DNA of 63,077 nucleotides. Origin: DATLWN01 sp964422615. GTDB lineage: Bacteria > Pseudomonadota > Zetaproteobacteria > Mariprofundales > Mariprofundaceae. The notes under the pieces are model-generated. The model worked only from the letters and a program-made list of their open reading frames with translations, was not told the origin of the DNA and did no database searches. How positions within the stretch are numbered: position 1 is the stretch's first letter; each line of letters starts with the position of its first letter. The stretch lies in contig CAYRBJ010000009.1 in NCBI GenBank assembly GCA_964422615.1, positions 1 to 63,077 of the forward strand, in the 5' to 3' direction. Positions 35,472 to 44,708 of this stretch are shown here, in pieces. Both the position numbers and the translations under genes were made by a program.

Positions 35472-36194
35472 CTATTTCTTCTTGTGATGGTCGATCTTCA
35501 ACAGCTCGACATCGAAGATCAGCGCCTGGTTCGGGCCGATGACGCCGCCGGCGCCACGCTTCCCATAGCCCAGCTTGGGAGGCAGGAACAGGCGGTACTT
35601 GGAGCCAACCGGCATCAACTGCAAACCCTCGGTCCAGCCGCGAATCACCTGGTTCAGCTTGAACGTCGACGGCTCGCCGCGCTTGTAGGAGCTGTCGAAC
35701 TCGGTGCCGTCGATCAGGGTGCCGCGATAGTTGACCGTCACGGTGTCCGTGGCCTTCGGCTTCGGACCCTTGCCTTTCCGAAGCACCTTGTACTGCAGGC
35801 CGCTGGCCGTGGTCTTTACCCCAGGCTTGTCCTTGTTGGCGGCCAGGAAGGCCTCGGAGGCCTTCTCGTTCGCCTCACCGGTCTTCTTCGTCTTGGCCGC
35901 TTTCACCGCCATCTGCTTCTGCATGAACGCCAGGCGCGCCTCCAGCGCGGCCTTCCGGTCCAGCAGCGGCTTTTTGCCTTCGATCTCGGCGCGGGCACCG
36001 GCGACGAAGGCATCGACGTTGACAGGAACCCCACTGCTCTTCAATGAATGGCCGATGCTCATGCCAATGGCATAGCTGCTCTTCTTGGCATCGCTGTCGA
36101 GCTTGAGCTTGCCATGATCCGACGCTTGCTTGCCCTGCTGGCTGCAGGCGGCGAGAAGCAGCACCGCGGCGATGCCGATGTAAAACCGTTTCAT
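35472..36194 (-). CDS. FKBP-type peptidyl-prolyl isomerase, predicted lipoprotein
   Basis: Periplasmic or outer-membrane-anchored folding helper of the FkpA/Mip class. 240 residues from ATG 36194. A lipoprotein signal (AAVLLLAACSQQ, Cys17) is followed by an N-terminal helical dimerisation domain and a C-terminal FKBP domain (VTVNYRGTLIDGTEFDSSY, RGWTEGLQLMPVGSKYRLF, LIFDVELLKI). The second of two close ATGs is preferred because AAGGAG is about 9 nt from it and only 2-3 nt from the first. Confidence 0.92.
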   Translation of the reverse strand: MKRFYIGIAAVLLLAACSQQGKQASDHGKLKLDSDAKKSSYAIGMSIGHSLKSSGVPVNVDAFVAGARAEIEGKKPLLDRKAALEARLAFMQKQMAVKAAKTKKTGEANEKASEAFLAANKDKPGVKTTASGLQYKVLRKGKGPKPKATDTVTVNYRGTLIDGTEFDSSYKRGEPSTFKLNQVIRGWTEGLQLMPVGSKYRLFLPPKLGYGKRGAGGVIGPNQALIFDVELLKIDHHKKK

Positions 36195-36217
36195 ATCCAT
36201 GTTCTCCTTGGAGGGAT

Positions 36218-37831
36218 TCACTCCCATTCGATAGTGCCCGGAGGCTTTGATGTGACGTCGTAGACGACGCGATTGATGCCACGAACCTCGTTGATGATAC
36301 GGTTGGATACCTTGGCAAGCAACGCGTGCGGCAACTCGGCCCAGTGCGCTGTCATGAAATCCTGCGTCTGAACCGCCCGTAAGGCTACCGTCCATTCATA
36401 CGTGCGGCCATCACCCATGACGCCGACGCTCTTGACGGGCAGGAACACGGCAAAGGCCTGGCTGGTCTTGTCATACCAGCCCGAGGCCCGCAGTTCCTCG
36501 ATGAAGATCGCATCAGCCTGGCGCAGCAAATCGGCGTATTCCCGCTTGACCTCGCCGAGAATGCGCACGCCCAGCCCAGGCCCGGGGAACGGATGACGGT
36601 ACACCATGTCGCGCGGCAGGCCGAGGGCGACACCGAGTTCGCGCACCTCATCCTTGAACAGCTCGCGCAACGGTTCCAACAGCTTCAGGTGCAGCGTCTC
36701 GGGTAGGCCGCCGACATTGTGATGGCTTTTGATGGTGTGCGCTTTCTTGGTTTTCGAGCCGGCCGATTCGATGACATCGGGATAAATCGTCCCCTGCGCC
36801 AGCCACTTGGCCTTCGGCATCCGCTTCGCTTCTCTCTGGAACACCTCGACGAATTCGCGACCGATGATCTTGCGCTTGGCTTCCGGATCGTTAACGCCGG
36901 TCAGGTGTCCCAGGAACTCGGCGCTGGCATCGACGTGGTCGACCTTGACACCGAGGTTCTCGGCGAAGGTGGCCATCACCTGCTGGGCCTCGCCCAGGCG
37001 CAACAAACCGTTATCGACGAAGATACAGGTCAGCTGGTCACCGATGGCACGGTGCAGCAACGCCGCCGCCACCGAGGAATCGACGCCACCGGACAGCCCC
37101 AGGATCACCTCCTCATCGCCGACCTGGGCGCGAATCTGCGTCACCGCCTCGTCGATGTAGTTCGGCATCGTCCACGACTGTCCGCAACCGCAGATCTCGT
37201 GCACGAACCGGGTCAGGATCGCCTTGCCCTGATGCGTATGAGTCACCTCGGGATGGAACTGCAGCGCATAGAAGCGCCGCTGCTCGTCGGCCATGCCGGC
37301 GATCGGGGTGGAGTCGTTGTGGGCGATCACATGGAAGCCCGGCGGCAGCCCGGTCACCTTGTCGCCGTGGCTCATCCAGACATCGAGGATATTACCCTCG
37401 CGATCCTTGATACCGCTAAGTAACGCGGACTCGACCACCACCGATTCCTTCGAAGCGCGCTCTCGGTCCTCGATAACCTCTATCGCAGGCGCTGTCCGAC
37501 TGCTGGTCTGCACCGCTGCATAGCCGAATTCGCGCACATCGCCGGTCTCCACCGCGCCGCCGAGCTGGGCGGCCATGGTCTGCATGCCGTAGCAGATGCC
37601 CAGCACCGGCACGCCCAGTTCGAACACGACCTGCGGCGCCTTCGGGGTCTCATCCTCGTACACCGAATTCGGGCCGCCGGACAGGATGATGCCGGATGGA
37701 TCGAACTCGCGGATCGCCGCTTCCGACATGTCCCACGGATGCAGCTCGCTGTAGACCTTGGCCTCGCGCACCCGCCGCGCGATCAGCTGCGTGTACTGCG
37801 AGCCGAAGTCCAGAATCAAAATCTTTTCCAT
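36218..37831 (-). CDS. guaA: GMP synthase (glutamine-hydrolysing)
   Basis: Aminates XMP to GMP. 537 residues: class I glutamine amidotransferase (catalytic Cys in VLGICYGMQTMA, then LQFHPEVTHT), the ATP-pyrophosphatase P-loop GLSGGVDSSVAAALLHRA, and the dimerisation domain ending SKPPGTIEWE. Downstream of guaB; the 180-nt gap holds an imperfect inverted repeat. Confidence 0.97.
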   Translation of the reverse strand: MEKILILDFGSQYTQLIARRVREAKVYSELHPWDMSEAAIREFDPSGIILSGGPNSVYEDETPKAPQVVFELGVPVLGICYGMQTMAAQLGGAVETGDVREFGYAAVQTSSRTAPAIEVIEDRERASKESVVVESALLSGIKDREGNILDVWMSHGDKVTGLPPGFHVIAHNDSTPIAGMADEQRRFYALQFHPEVTHTHQGKAILTRFVHEICGCGQSWTMPNYIDEAVTQIRAQVGDEEVILGLSGGVDSSVAAALLHRAIGDQLTCIFVDNGLLRLGEAQQVMATFAENLGVKVDHVDASAEFLGHLTGVNDPEAKRKIIGREFVEVFQREAKRMPKAKWLAQGTIYPDVIESAGSKTKKAHTIKSHHNVGGLPETLHLKLLEPLRELFKDEVRELGVALGLPRDMVYRHPFPGPGLGVRILGEVKREYADLLRQADAIFIEELRASGWYDKTSQAFAVFLPVKSVGVMGDGRTYEWTVALRAVQTQDFMTAHWAELPHALLAKVSNRIINEVRGINRVVYDVTSKPPGTIEWE

Positions 37832-37845
37832 CGATATGAAATCCT

Positions 37846-37988
37846 TTAACCACCGAGAGCACAGAGATTCAGAGGATGCAATTCAAGTTGCCAACCAACA
37901 TTGCTAGCCCCGCCGAGGCCATCCGACATTCATATGCCTCGAGTGATTGCCAATATTCTCCGTGACCGCTGTGTCCTCAGTGGTGAAT
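37846..37988. repeat. pair of inverted ACCACYGAG-type motifs in the guaB-guaA gap
   Basis: A copy at 37846-37875 (core ACCACCGAGAGCACAGAG) and an inverted copy at 37955-37988 (core ACCACTGAGGACACAG on the minus strand) lie about 80 nt apart. They resemble a short dispersed intergenic motif seen in many bacterial genomes, and facing each other they could fold into a long hairpin in the guaB-guaA mRNA. Confidence 0.45.
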
Positions 37989-38012
37989 ACCCTGTTCCTA
38001 TCGGCCAGAAGG

Positions 38013-39485
38013 TCAGGAGTCGAGCCTATAATTGGGAGCTTCCTCGGTGATCGCCACGTCGTGCACATGGCTTTCACGCAGGCCGGCACCAGTGATCTTC
38101 ACGAATTTCGCCCTCTTGTGCATCTCGGGCACATCGGCGGCGCCGACATAGCCCATCGCCGCACGCAGGCCGCCAACCAGCTGGTGCAGGATATCGGACA
38201 GGGCTCCCTTGTAGGCCACGCGCCCCTCGATGCCCTCCGGAACCAGCTTCATCGCCTCGTCAACATCGCCCTGGAAATATCGGTCCTTGCTGCCCTTCTT
38301 CATCGCCGCCAGCGAGCCCATGCCGCGATACGACTTGTAGGCGCGGCCCTGGTACAGGATTTTCTCCCCCGGCGCCTCATCGGTACCGGCCAGCATCGAG
38401 CCGAACATGCAGGTGTCGGCGCCGGCAGCCACGGCCTTGGCGAAATCACCGGAGAATTTGATGCCACCGTCGCCGATGATCGGCACGCCGGAGCCGGCAG
38501 CGGCCTTGGTACACTCGACGATGGCGCTGAGCTGCGGCACGCCGACGCCGGCAATCATGCGCGTGGTGCAGATCGAGCCGGGGCCGATGCCGACCTTGAC
38601 CGCGTCAGCGCCGGCCTTGATCAGGTCGCGCACCGCCTCTCCTGTGGCCACGTTGCCGGCGATAATCTCGATATCCGCATAACGGCGTTTGATCTCGCGC
38701 ACCTGCTCAATGACACCGTTCGAATGGCCATGCGCGGTATCAACCACCACGGCATCGACACCGGCGGCGTGCAAAGTCTCGAAACGCTGCAGCTCCGCCT
38801 CGCCGACACCGATGGCTGCCGCCACCAGCAGCCGCCCGTAGCTGTCGCGTACCGCGTTCGGAAAGGCCGTGGACTTCTCGATATCGCGCACCGTAATCAT
38901 GCCGCGCAAATAGCCATCAGCATCAACGACCGGCAGTTTCTCGATGCGATGCTCGCGGAACAGCTGCTTGCAGGCATCCAGCGCCGTGCCCGGCGCCGCC
39001 GTCACCAGCTTGTCGCGCGGGGTCATCATCTGGCTGACGAGGCAATCGGCGTCGCTCTCGAAACGGATGTCGCGATTGGTAATGATGCCACACAGCTTGC
39101 CGTCGGCATCCAGTACCGGAAAGCCGGAGAAACCGTTCTGAAGCGATAGCTCGCGCACCTGTGCCAGGGTGTGCTCCGGAGTCACCGTCAGCGGATCCTG
39201 CACCACGCCCGCCTCGTAACGCTTGACGCGCCGCACCTCAGCGGCCTGTTCCTGCGGGGCGAAATTCTTGTGGATCACACCGATGCCACCTTCCTGCGCC
39301 ATGCAGATCGCCGTGCGCGATTCGGTGACGGTATCCATCGCCGCCGATACCACCGGGATATTCAGGCGGATGTTGCGGGTCAGCTGCGAAGAGACATCGG
39401 CCGTCTTCGGCAGCACGGAACTGGCCTGCGGCACCAGAAGCACATCATCAAATGTCAGCGCCTCGACGAACATCGGCTCATGCAT
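38013..39485 (-). CDS. guaB: IMP dehydrogenase
   Basis: NAD-dependent oxidation of IMP to XMP, the entry to guanine nucleotides. 490 residues from ATG 39485 (MHEPMFVEALTFDDVLLVP). Two CBS domains occupy about 95-205. The catalytic Cys is in GIGPGSICTTRMIAGVGVPQ, and the mobile flap carries RYFQGD. The usual length and start are recovered only from this ATG. Confidence 0.97.
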   Translation of the reverse strand: MHEPMFVEALTFDDVLLVPQASSVLPKTADVSSQLTRNIRLNIPVVSAAMDTVTESRTAICMAQEGGIGVIHKNFAPQEQAAEVRRVKRYEAGVVQDPLTVTPEHTLAQVRELSLQNGFSGFPVLDADGKLCGIITNRDIRFESDADCLVSQMMTPRDKLVTAAPGTALDACKQLFREHRIEKLPVVDADGYLRGMITVRDIEKSTAFPNAVRDSYGRLLVAAAIGVGEAELQRFETLHAAGVDAVVVDTAHGHSNGVIEQVREIKRRYADIEIIAGNVATGEAVRDLIKAGADAVKVGIGPGSICTTRMIAGVGVPQLSAIVECTKAAAGSGVPIIGDGGIKFSGDFAKAVAAGADTCMFGSMLAGTDEAPGEKILYQGRAYKSYRGMGSLAAMKKGSKDRYFQGDVDEAMKLVPEGIEGRVAYKGALSDILHQLVGGLRAAMGYVGAADVPEMHKRAKFVKITGAGLRESHVHDVAITEEAPNYRLDS

Positions 39486-39511
39486 GGACGCAACCCCCAA
39501 TAAAGCGCCGC

Positions 39512-39540
39512 ATTGTATCGTGAACAGGGTGGAACAGCAA
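39512..39540 (-). promoter_or_regulatory. sigma-70 promoter of guaB
   Basis: Minus strand TTGCTG (39540-39535), 17-nt spacer, TACAAT (39517-39512), giving a short leader of about 20 nt before the guaB ATG. Best promoter match in the window. Confidence 0.7.
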
Positions 39541-39650
39541 AATCCGACGCAATATTTCCTCCCCCAGGACGATGCAACCTGCATCAATGCCGTCTACACT
39601 CATGCACGGGATGACATCCATCCAGCAGCACCAACACGGGAGCCATCTTC

Positions 39651-40226
39651 ATGATTGAAATCCGCATTCATGGCCGAGGCGGACAGGGCAACGTGGTCGC
39701 AGCCTATCTGTTGGCCATCGCTGCCTCCGATTCGGGCCTGCAATGCCAGGCCTTTCCGGCCTTCGGTGCCGAACGCCGGGGGGCACCGGTGGTCGCCTTC
39801 GTGCGCATCGCCGAAGTGCCGATCTCCCGGCGCAATCAGGTGCTGCACCCGGCCTATCTGATTATCCAGGACCAGACATTGCTGCATGAACCGGGCCTGA
39901 CCGACGGCCTGCTGCCCGGCGGCGCCATCCTGCTCAATTCCACCCGTTCGTCCGACGAGATGTCGAAGCAGCTCGGGAAGCCGACGGTGACGCTGCCGGC
40001 CACGGCCATGGCGCTGGAAACGGTGAGCAAGGACGTCCCCAACGTGCCGCTGCTGTCCGCCTTTTTGACGCTGACCGGGCTGTTGCCGCACAAAAGCCTC
40101 GTGCATGCGCTGGAGCAGCGATTCAAGGGCGAAGTGCTGGAAAAGAACAAGCAGCTGGTGGAGCTGGCAGCCGACAGGGTGCCGGCCGGGCTGTGGAAGG
40201 AGGATCGACTTGCAGCAAGCGCTTGA
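39651..40226 (+). CDS. 2-oxoacid:acceptor oxidoreductase, gamma subunit
   Basis: 191 residues of the pyruvate/ketoisovalerate oxidoreductase gamma family: IEIRIHGRGGQGNVVAAYLL at the start and QAFPAFGAERRGAPVVAFVR, which help form the CoA site. First gene of a plus-strand cluster with alpha, beta and flavoprotein genes. GGGAG lies upstream of the ATG. In multi-subunit enzymes gamma is separate from alpha, as here. The 2-oxoacid used (pyruvate, 2-oxoglutarate or branched-chain) cannot be told from sequence. Confidence 0.92.
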   Translation: MIEIRIHGRGGQGNVVAAYLLAIAASDSGLQCQAFPAFGAERRGAPVVAFVRIAEVPISRRNQVLHPAYLIIQDQTLLHEPGLTDGLLPGGAILLNSTRSSDEMSKQLGKPTVTLPATAMALETVSKDVPNVPLLSAFLTLTGLLPHKSLVHALEQRFKGEVLEKNKQLVELAADRVPAGLWKEDRLAASA

Positions 40227-41379
40227 AGGCTCCCAGGCCATCGCCAAGACCGTGGCCCAGTGCCGCCCGCAGGTGGTGGCCGCCTACCCGATCACCCCGC
40301 AGACGCATATCGTCGAAAACATCTCCAAACTGATTGCCGACGGTGTGCTGGACTGCGAGATGGTCAGCGTCGAAAGCGAGTTTTCGGCCGCCTCGGTGGT
40401 GCTCGGCGCCGTCGCCGCCGGCTCACGCTCCTACACGGCCACCTCCTCCCAGGGCCTGCTGCTGATGGCCGAGGTGCTGTACAACATCGCCGGCATGCGC
40501 CTGCCGATGGTGCTGACCTGCGCCAACCGCGCCGTATCCGCCCCGATCTCGATCTGGAACGACCACCAGGACTCGATGGCCGTGCGCGATGCCGGCTGGA
40601 TCCAGTTGTACTGCAGCAGCAACCAGGAAGCCGTGGACACGACGGTGCAGGCCTTCCGCATCTCCGAGCGCACCGAGCTGCCGGTGATGGTCTGCGTCGA
40701 TGGTTTCACGCTGACACACACGCTGGAGATCATCGACCTGCCGGAGCAGAAACAGGTCGATGCCTTTCTTCCCTCCTTCCATTTTTCGCGCACCCTCGAC
40801 CCGCAGCAGCCGATCACCCTCGGCACCCTGGTCACCCCGGACTACTTCACCGAGATTCGTCATGCGCATCACCGGGCCATGCTGAAGGCAGCTGACGAAA
40901 TCGTCGCCGCCGACAAGGACTGGCAGGCGATTTCGGGGCGTGCCAGCGGCGGTCTGATCCGGGAGGAGGGTGCGAAGCACGCCGATACGGCGATCCTGGC
41001 CATCGGCTCGGTGCTGGGCACCCTGCGCGAGGCCATGGCCCAATACGAGGGAGAAAAGATCAAGCTGCTGACCCTGCGCTGCTTCCGCCCCTTCCCCGAG
41101 GACGAGTTGCGCCGGATGTGCAAGGGTGTGAAGAAGCTGATCGTGCTGGAGCGTGCCCTGTCGCCGGGCGCCGGCGGCATCATCGGCGCTGAGGTGCGCG
41201 CAGCGTTGTCACGCATGGCGCAGCCACCGGAGGTGTACAACTACGCCGCCGGCCTGGGCGGGCGCGACATGCCGCTGGATCTGTTGGAACGCATCCTCAA
41301 GGCCAGTTCCAAGCCGGCCCGCGACGCCTTCTCGATATTCGATGTCCAACTGCAAAAACTGCCGGCCGGGGAGCGCTGA
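40210..41379 (+). CDS. 2-oxoacid:acceptor oxidoreductase, alpha subunit (TTG start)
   Basis: 389 residues starting at TTG 40210, preceded by GGAGG at a 6-nt spacing and overlapping the gamma gene by 17 nt. AYPITPQTHIVENIS and MVSVESEFSAASVVLGAVAA are hallmarks of the pyrimidine-binding domain that contacts thiamine diphosphate; SQGLLLMAEVLYNIAGMRLP follows. The C-terminal half is transketolase-C-like (LLTLRCFRPFPEDELRRM). An upstream ATG in frame (40105) would give a nonsense extension inside the gamma gene. Confidence 0.92.
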   Translation: MQQALEGSQAIAKTVAQCRPQVVAAYPITPQTHIVENISKLIADGVLDCEMVSVESEFSAASVVLGAVAAGSRSYTATSSQGLLLMAEVLYNIAGMRLPMVLTCANRAVSAPISIWNDHQDSMAVRDAGWIQLYCSSNQEAVDTTVQAFRISERTELPVMVCVDGFTLTHTLEIIDLPEQKQVDAFLPSFHFSRTLDPQQPITLGTLVTPDYFTEIRHAHHRAMLKAADEIVAADKDWQAISGRASGGLIREEGAKHADTAILAIGSVLGTLREAMAQYEGEKIKLLTLRCFRPFPEDELRRMCKGVKKLIVLERALSPGAGGIIGAEVRAALSRMAQPPEVYNYAAGLGGRDMPLDLLERILKASSKPARDAFSIFDVQLQKLPAGER

Positions 41380-41380
41380 T

Positions 41381-42382
41381 ATGACCACACCATCGGAAAC
41401 CATCGAGATTAAGGACATCGAACGACTGCGCGCGATCGAGCCGCGCTTCCGCGGCCTGGAATCCGGGCACCGTGCCTGCCAGGGCTGTGGCGAGGCACTG
41501 GGGGCACGGCTGGTGCTGCAGGCCGCAGGTCCCGACGTGGTGGTGGCCAACGCCACCGGCTGCCTGGAGGTGTTCAGCACGCCCTGGCCGCAGTCGGCCT
41601 GGCGCGTGCCATGGGTACACTCGGTGTTCGAGAACGCCGCCGCCGTCGCCTCCGGCATGGAGGCGGCGCTGAAGGCGCAGGGCCGCAACAGCAAGGTGCT
41701 GGCCTTCGGCGGCGACGGCGGCACCTTCGACATCGGCTTCCAGGCCCTGTCCGGCATGCTGGAGCGCAACCACGACGTGCTCTATGTCTGCTTCGACAAC
41801 GAGGCCTACATGAACACCGGCATCCAGCGCTCCAGTTCCACCCCGCATGCGGCGCGCACCACCACCTCGCCTCCCGGCAAGGCGCGCATGGGCAAACGCC
41901 ACCTGAAGAAGGATCTGGTGTCGATCATCGCCGCCCATCATGTTCCGTATGCCGCCAGCACCTCGGTCGCCTATCCCGCCGATTTGCGCAAAAAGGTGCG
42001 CCGGGCCATCGACATCGAGGGACCGACCTTCCTGCTGGTGCACTGCCCCTGCCCGCTCGGCTGGGGTCACGACGGCGCCTTGACCATAGAGATCGCGCGC
42101 CTGGCGGTGCAGACAGGGTTATTCCCGATCATCGAGTTGGAGCGTGGCGAGGTCACCGAGGTGATGCCGCTGCACAAGCCGAGGCCGGTGGTCGACTACC
42201 TGAAGACCCAGGGACGGTTCCGCCACCTGTTCAGCGACGATCCGCGCGCCCTGGAGGAGCGGGAGCACCTGCAGGCGCTGGCCGACCACAACATCTCCAC
42301 CTACGGCCTGGCCATTGATCATGCCGATCCTCTCGACAGCGAGGAGGCGGATACGGTGCGCCGCGGAGGGCTGGTATCATGA
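41381..42382 (+). CDS. 2-oxoacid:acceptor oxidoreductase, beta subunit
   Basis: Thiamine-diphosphate and [4Fe-4S] subunit. 333 residues. The cluster cysteines are RACQGCGEALG, NATGCLEVF and HCPCPLGW, and the ThDP/Mg site is AFGGDGGTFDIGFQALSG. It begins one nt after the alpha stop and overlaps the next gene by 4 nt. Slightly longer than many PorB proteins because of a C-terminal helical extension (about 270-333). Confidence 0.92.
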   Translation: MTTPSETIEIKDIERLRAIEPRFRGLESGHRACQGCGEALGARLVLQAAGPDVVVANATGCLEVFSTPWPQSAWRVPWVHSVFENAAAVASGMEAALKAQGRNSKVLAFGGDGGTFDIGFQALSGMLERNHDVLYVCFDNEAYMNTGIQRSSSTPHAARTTTSPPGKARMGKRHLKKDLVSIIAAHHVPYAASTSVAYPADLRKKVRRAIDIEGPTFLLVHCPCPLGWGHDGALTIEIARLAVQTGLFPIIELERGEVTEVMPLHKPRPVVDYLKTQGRFRHLFSDDPRALEEREHLQALADHNISTYGLAIDHADPLDSEEADTVRRGGLVS

Positions 42383-44082
42383 GCGCCGCCAAGAAGCACG
42401 TGATGACGCGCGGCGCCTGGGCCGAACCCGGAAGTTCGCTGGCCTTCAAGACCGGAACCTGGCGGGTCGAAGCCCCGTTCCATCAGCATCGCTGCGCCCC
42501 CTGCCACGATGCCTGCCCGGCGGGCGAGGATGCACAGGCCTGGATCGCCAAGATCCAGGAACACCGGCTGCAGGAGGCATGGGAAGAGCTGGTTGCCGCC
42601 AATCCACTGCCGGCGATCACCGGCCGCGTCTGCCCGCATCCGTGTGAGACGTCCTGCAACCGCGGCAGCCTCGATACGGCGATCGCCATCCACGATCTGG
42701 AGCGCTTCGTCGGCGATGCGGCGATCGAGCACAGCTGGGCCTACCCGTGGCTGGCCAAAAAGGGCAGCCGCAAAGAGCGCATTGCCATCGTCGGCGCGGG
42801 ACCTGCCGGCCTGTCCTGTGCCTACCAGCTCATCCGGCGCGGCTTTGCCGTTAGCGTGCTCGATGCCCTGCCGGAGGCGGGCGGCCTGCTGCGCTCGGCC
42901 ATCCCGATGACGCGCCTGCCGCGCGACGTTGTCGACGCGGAGCTTAAACGGTTGTTCGCGCTCGGCATCGAGTTCAGGCCGCGCCAGCAGCTGGGACGGG
43001 ACGTAGCGTTGGAGGATCTCGAGGCCGAGTACGATGCCGTGTTCCTCGCCCCCGGCTGCCAGCAGTCGCACGGCTGGGATGTCGACGGCGCCACGCCCCC
43101 CGACCTGCACGAGGGCCTGCACATGATCCGCGAATGGATCGATCTCGGCTCCATCCCCAAGCCAGCCAGCGTGGTCATCCATGGCGGCGGCAACACCGCG
43201 GTGGATCTGGCCCGCATCATGAAGCGTGCGGGGGTCGCCGAGGTTTCCATCATCACCGCCTCGGGCCTACCCGGCCCGGACACGGACCCGGACGACGTAC
43301 TGAACGTGGTGCCGCGTGAATTTGATGAGGCGGTCGAGGAAGGCATCGTGTTCTACCCCCACCACACGATTAAGCGCCTGATCATGCGCGGCTCACAGAC
43401 GACGGGGGTCGAGATCGCCAGGCTGAAGAAGATTCCCGGCGCCGGAGGCAAAAAAAAACGCATCGCCTTCGAGGGCACGGAACGGGTCGTGCATGCGGAC
43501 ATGGTAATCCCGGCCATCGGCGAGATCGTCGATCCGGCCGGCCTGGAAGAGCTTCTGGACCACCAGCCCTACTTCCACCCCGACGAATGGGGCCGCCTGC
43601 AGGGACGCACGACCGTGCTGGCTGGTGGCGATGCCCGGGGCGATCGGGGCACGGTGTCCGCCGCCATCGGCGACGGACGCAAGGCCGCCATCGCCATTGC
43701 CGCCATGCTGGATAAGCGCTCCCTGCCGGATGAGTCCCGGGAAAGGATCGATGTCGAGGCGCTGAACCTGAACTACTTCACCCCGGCCGCGCGCGCCGAA
43801 CCGCCAAAACTGAAGGTTGCCGAACGCACCGACCAGGCCGAGATCATCGGCAGCTTAAGCGAGGGTGAAGTGTTCGGCGAGGCGGATCGCTGCCTGTCAT
43901 GTGGCAACTGCCTGGCCTGCGACAACTGCTGGAACTACTGCCCGGACAATGCGGTGCTGAAGACGGTGGAGCTGGCCAGCGACGGCTCTCACTACGTATT
44001 CGATTTCGAGTACTGCAAGGGTTGCGGCATATGCGCCAAAGAATGCCCTACCGGCTACATCCGCATGCGCCCGGAAGAGTAG
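42379..44082 (+). CDS. GltD-like NAD(P)H:FAD oxidoreductase fused to a 2[4Fe-4S] ferredoxin domain
   Basis: 567 residues. The N-terminal region carries four-cysteine cluster motifs (CAPCHDACPAG, CPHPCETSCNRG) as in the small subunit of glutamate synthase. FAD binds IAIVGAGPAGLSCAYQLI, and NAD(P) binds VVIHGGGNTAVDLARIM. The C-terminal about 90 residues form a ferredoxin (CLSCGNCLACDNC...CP and CKGCGICAKECPTG), like the delta subunit of pyruvate:ferredoxin oxidoreductase. The ATGA overlap with the beta gene implies a complex in which it links the oxidoreductase to NAD(P)H. Role is inferred from context. Confidence 0.88.
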   Translation: MSAAKKHVMTRGAWAEPGSSLAFKTGTWRVEAPFHQHRCAPCHDACPAGEDAQAWIAKIQEHRLQEAWEELVAANPLPAITGRVCPHPCETSCNRGSLDTAIAIHDLERFVGDAAIEHSWAYPWLAKKGSRKERIAIVGAGPAGLSCAYQLIRRGFAVSVLDALPEAGGLLRSAIPMTRLPRDVVDAELKRLFALGIEFRPRQQLGRDVALEDLEAEYDAVFLAPGCQQSHGWDVDGATPPDLHEGLHMIREWIDLGSIPKPASVVIHGGGNTAVDLARIMKRAGVAEVSIITASGLPGPDTDPDDVLNVVPREFDEAVEEGIVFYPHHTIKRLIMRGSQTTGVEIARLKKIPGAGGKKKRIAFEGTERVVHADMVIPAIGEIVDPAGLEELLDHQPYFHPDEWGRLQGRTTVLAGGDARGDRGTVSAAIGDGRKAAIAIAAMLDKRSLPDESRERIDVEALNLNYFTPAARAEPPKLKVAERTDQAEIIGSLSEGEVFGEADRCLSCGNCLACDNCWNYCPDNAVLKTVELASDGSHYVFDFEYCKGCGICAKECPTGYIRMRPEE

Positions 44083-44130
44083 TCGCGCAGGCAACATGCG
44101 CCCGCTCCTCTTCCCCCCTTGGCGCGTAGG

Positions 44131-44159
44131 TGGTTCCTTTTACCATTTGCCAGTATAAT
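44131..44159 (+). promoter_or_regulatory. possible promoter for the dsrE2-tusA pair
   Basis: A perfect TATAAT at 44154-44159, 42 nt before the DsrE2 start. The -35 (TGGTTC at 17 nt) is poor. It would let the sulfur-carrier genes be transcribed apart from the oxidoreductase genes. Confidence 0.45.
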
Positions 44160-44200
44160 GCCTCGCCGTCCCCGGCGCCGCCCGGGACAAGGAGCGTGGC

Positions 44201-44698
44201 ATGGCCGACAGGAAGGTCAAAAAAGACAAGAAAAACATATCGATCGTCTGCTTCTCCGGCGAGTTCGACAAGCTGATCGCTGCCTTCACCATCGCCACCG
44301 GTGCTGCGGCCACGAACCGCCAGGTGACGATCTTCTTCACCTTCTGGGGCCTAAACGCCCTGAAAAAGAACCAGGGACGCGTTGCCATGGGCAAGAGCGT
44401 ACTGGCCCGCGCCTTCAATTTCCTGATGGGCGGTTTTAAGAACATGCCGCTGTCCCGCCTGAATTTTCTCGGCGCCAGCCCCAGGCTGATGACCGGCATG
44501 ATGAAACAGCACAATGTGGCCACGCTGCCGGAGCTGGTCGAGGCCGCGCACGCGCTCGGGGTACGCATTGTCGCCTGCGAGATGGCCATGCACATCCTGG
44601 AGATTGAGCGCGAGGACCTGATCGACGAGGTGCAGGACGTTGTCGGCGTCGCCACCTTCCTGAACGATTCGGAAGACGCCCACATCATCTTCATCTGA
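44201..44698 (+). CDS. DsrE2-type DsrE/DsrF/DrsH-like family protein
   Basis: 165 residues, membrane-affine sulfurtransferase-like protein. NISIVCFSGEFDKLIAAFTI opens the DsrE fold, and the conserved Cys is in GVRIVACEMAMHIL. The middle (about 55-90) has hydrophobic stretches typical of DsrE2. AAGGAG is at a good distance. In sulfur-oxidising bacteria dsrE2 is usually next to tusA and a rhodanese gene; here TusA follows after 10 nt but no rhodanese is in the window. Confidence 0.87.
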   Translation: MADRKVKKDKKNISIVCFSGEFDKLIAAFTIATGAAATNRQVTIFFTFWGLNALKKNQGRVAMGKSVLARAFNFLMGGFKNMPLSRLNFLGASPRLMTGMMKQHNVATLPELVEAAHALGVRIVACEMAMHILEIEREDLIDEVQDVVGVATFLNDSEDAHIIFI

Positions 44699-44708
44699 GG
44701 AGAGCCCG

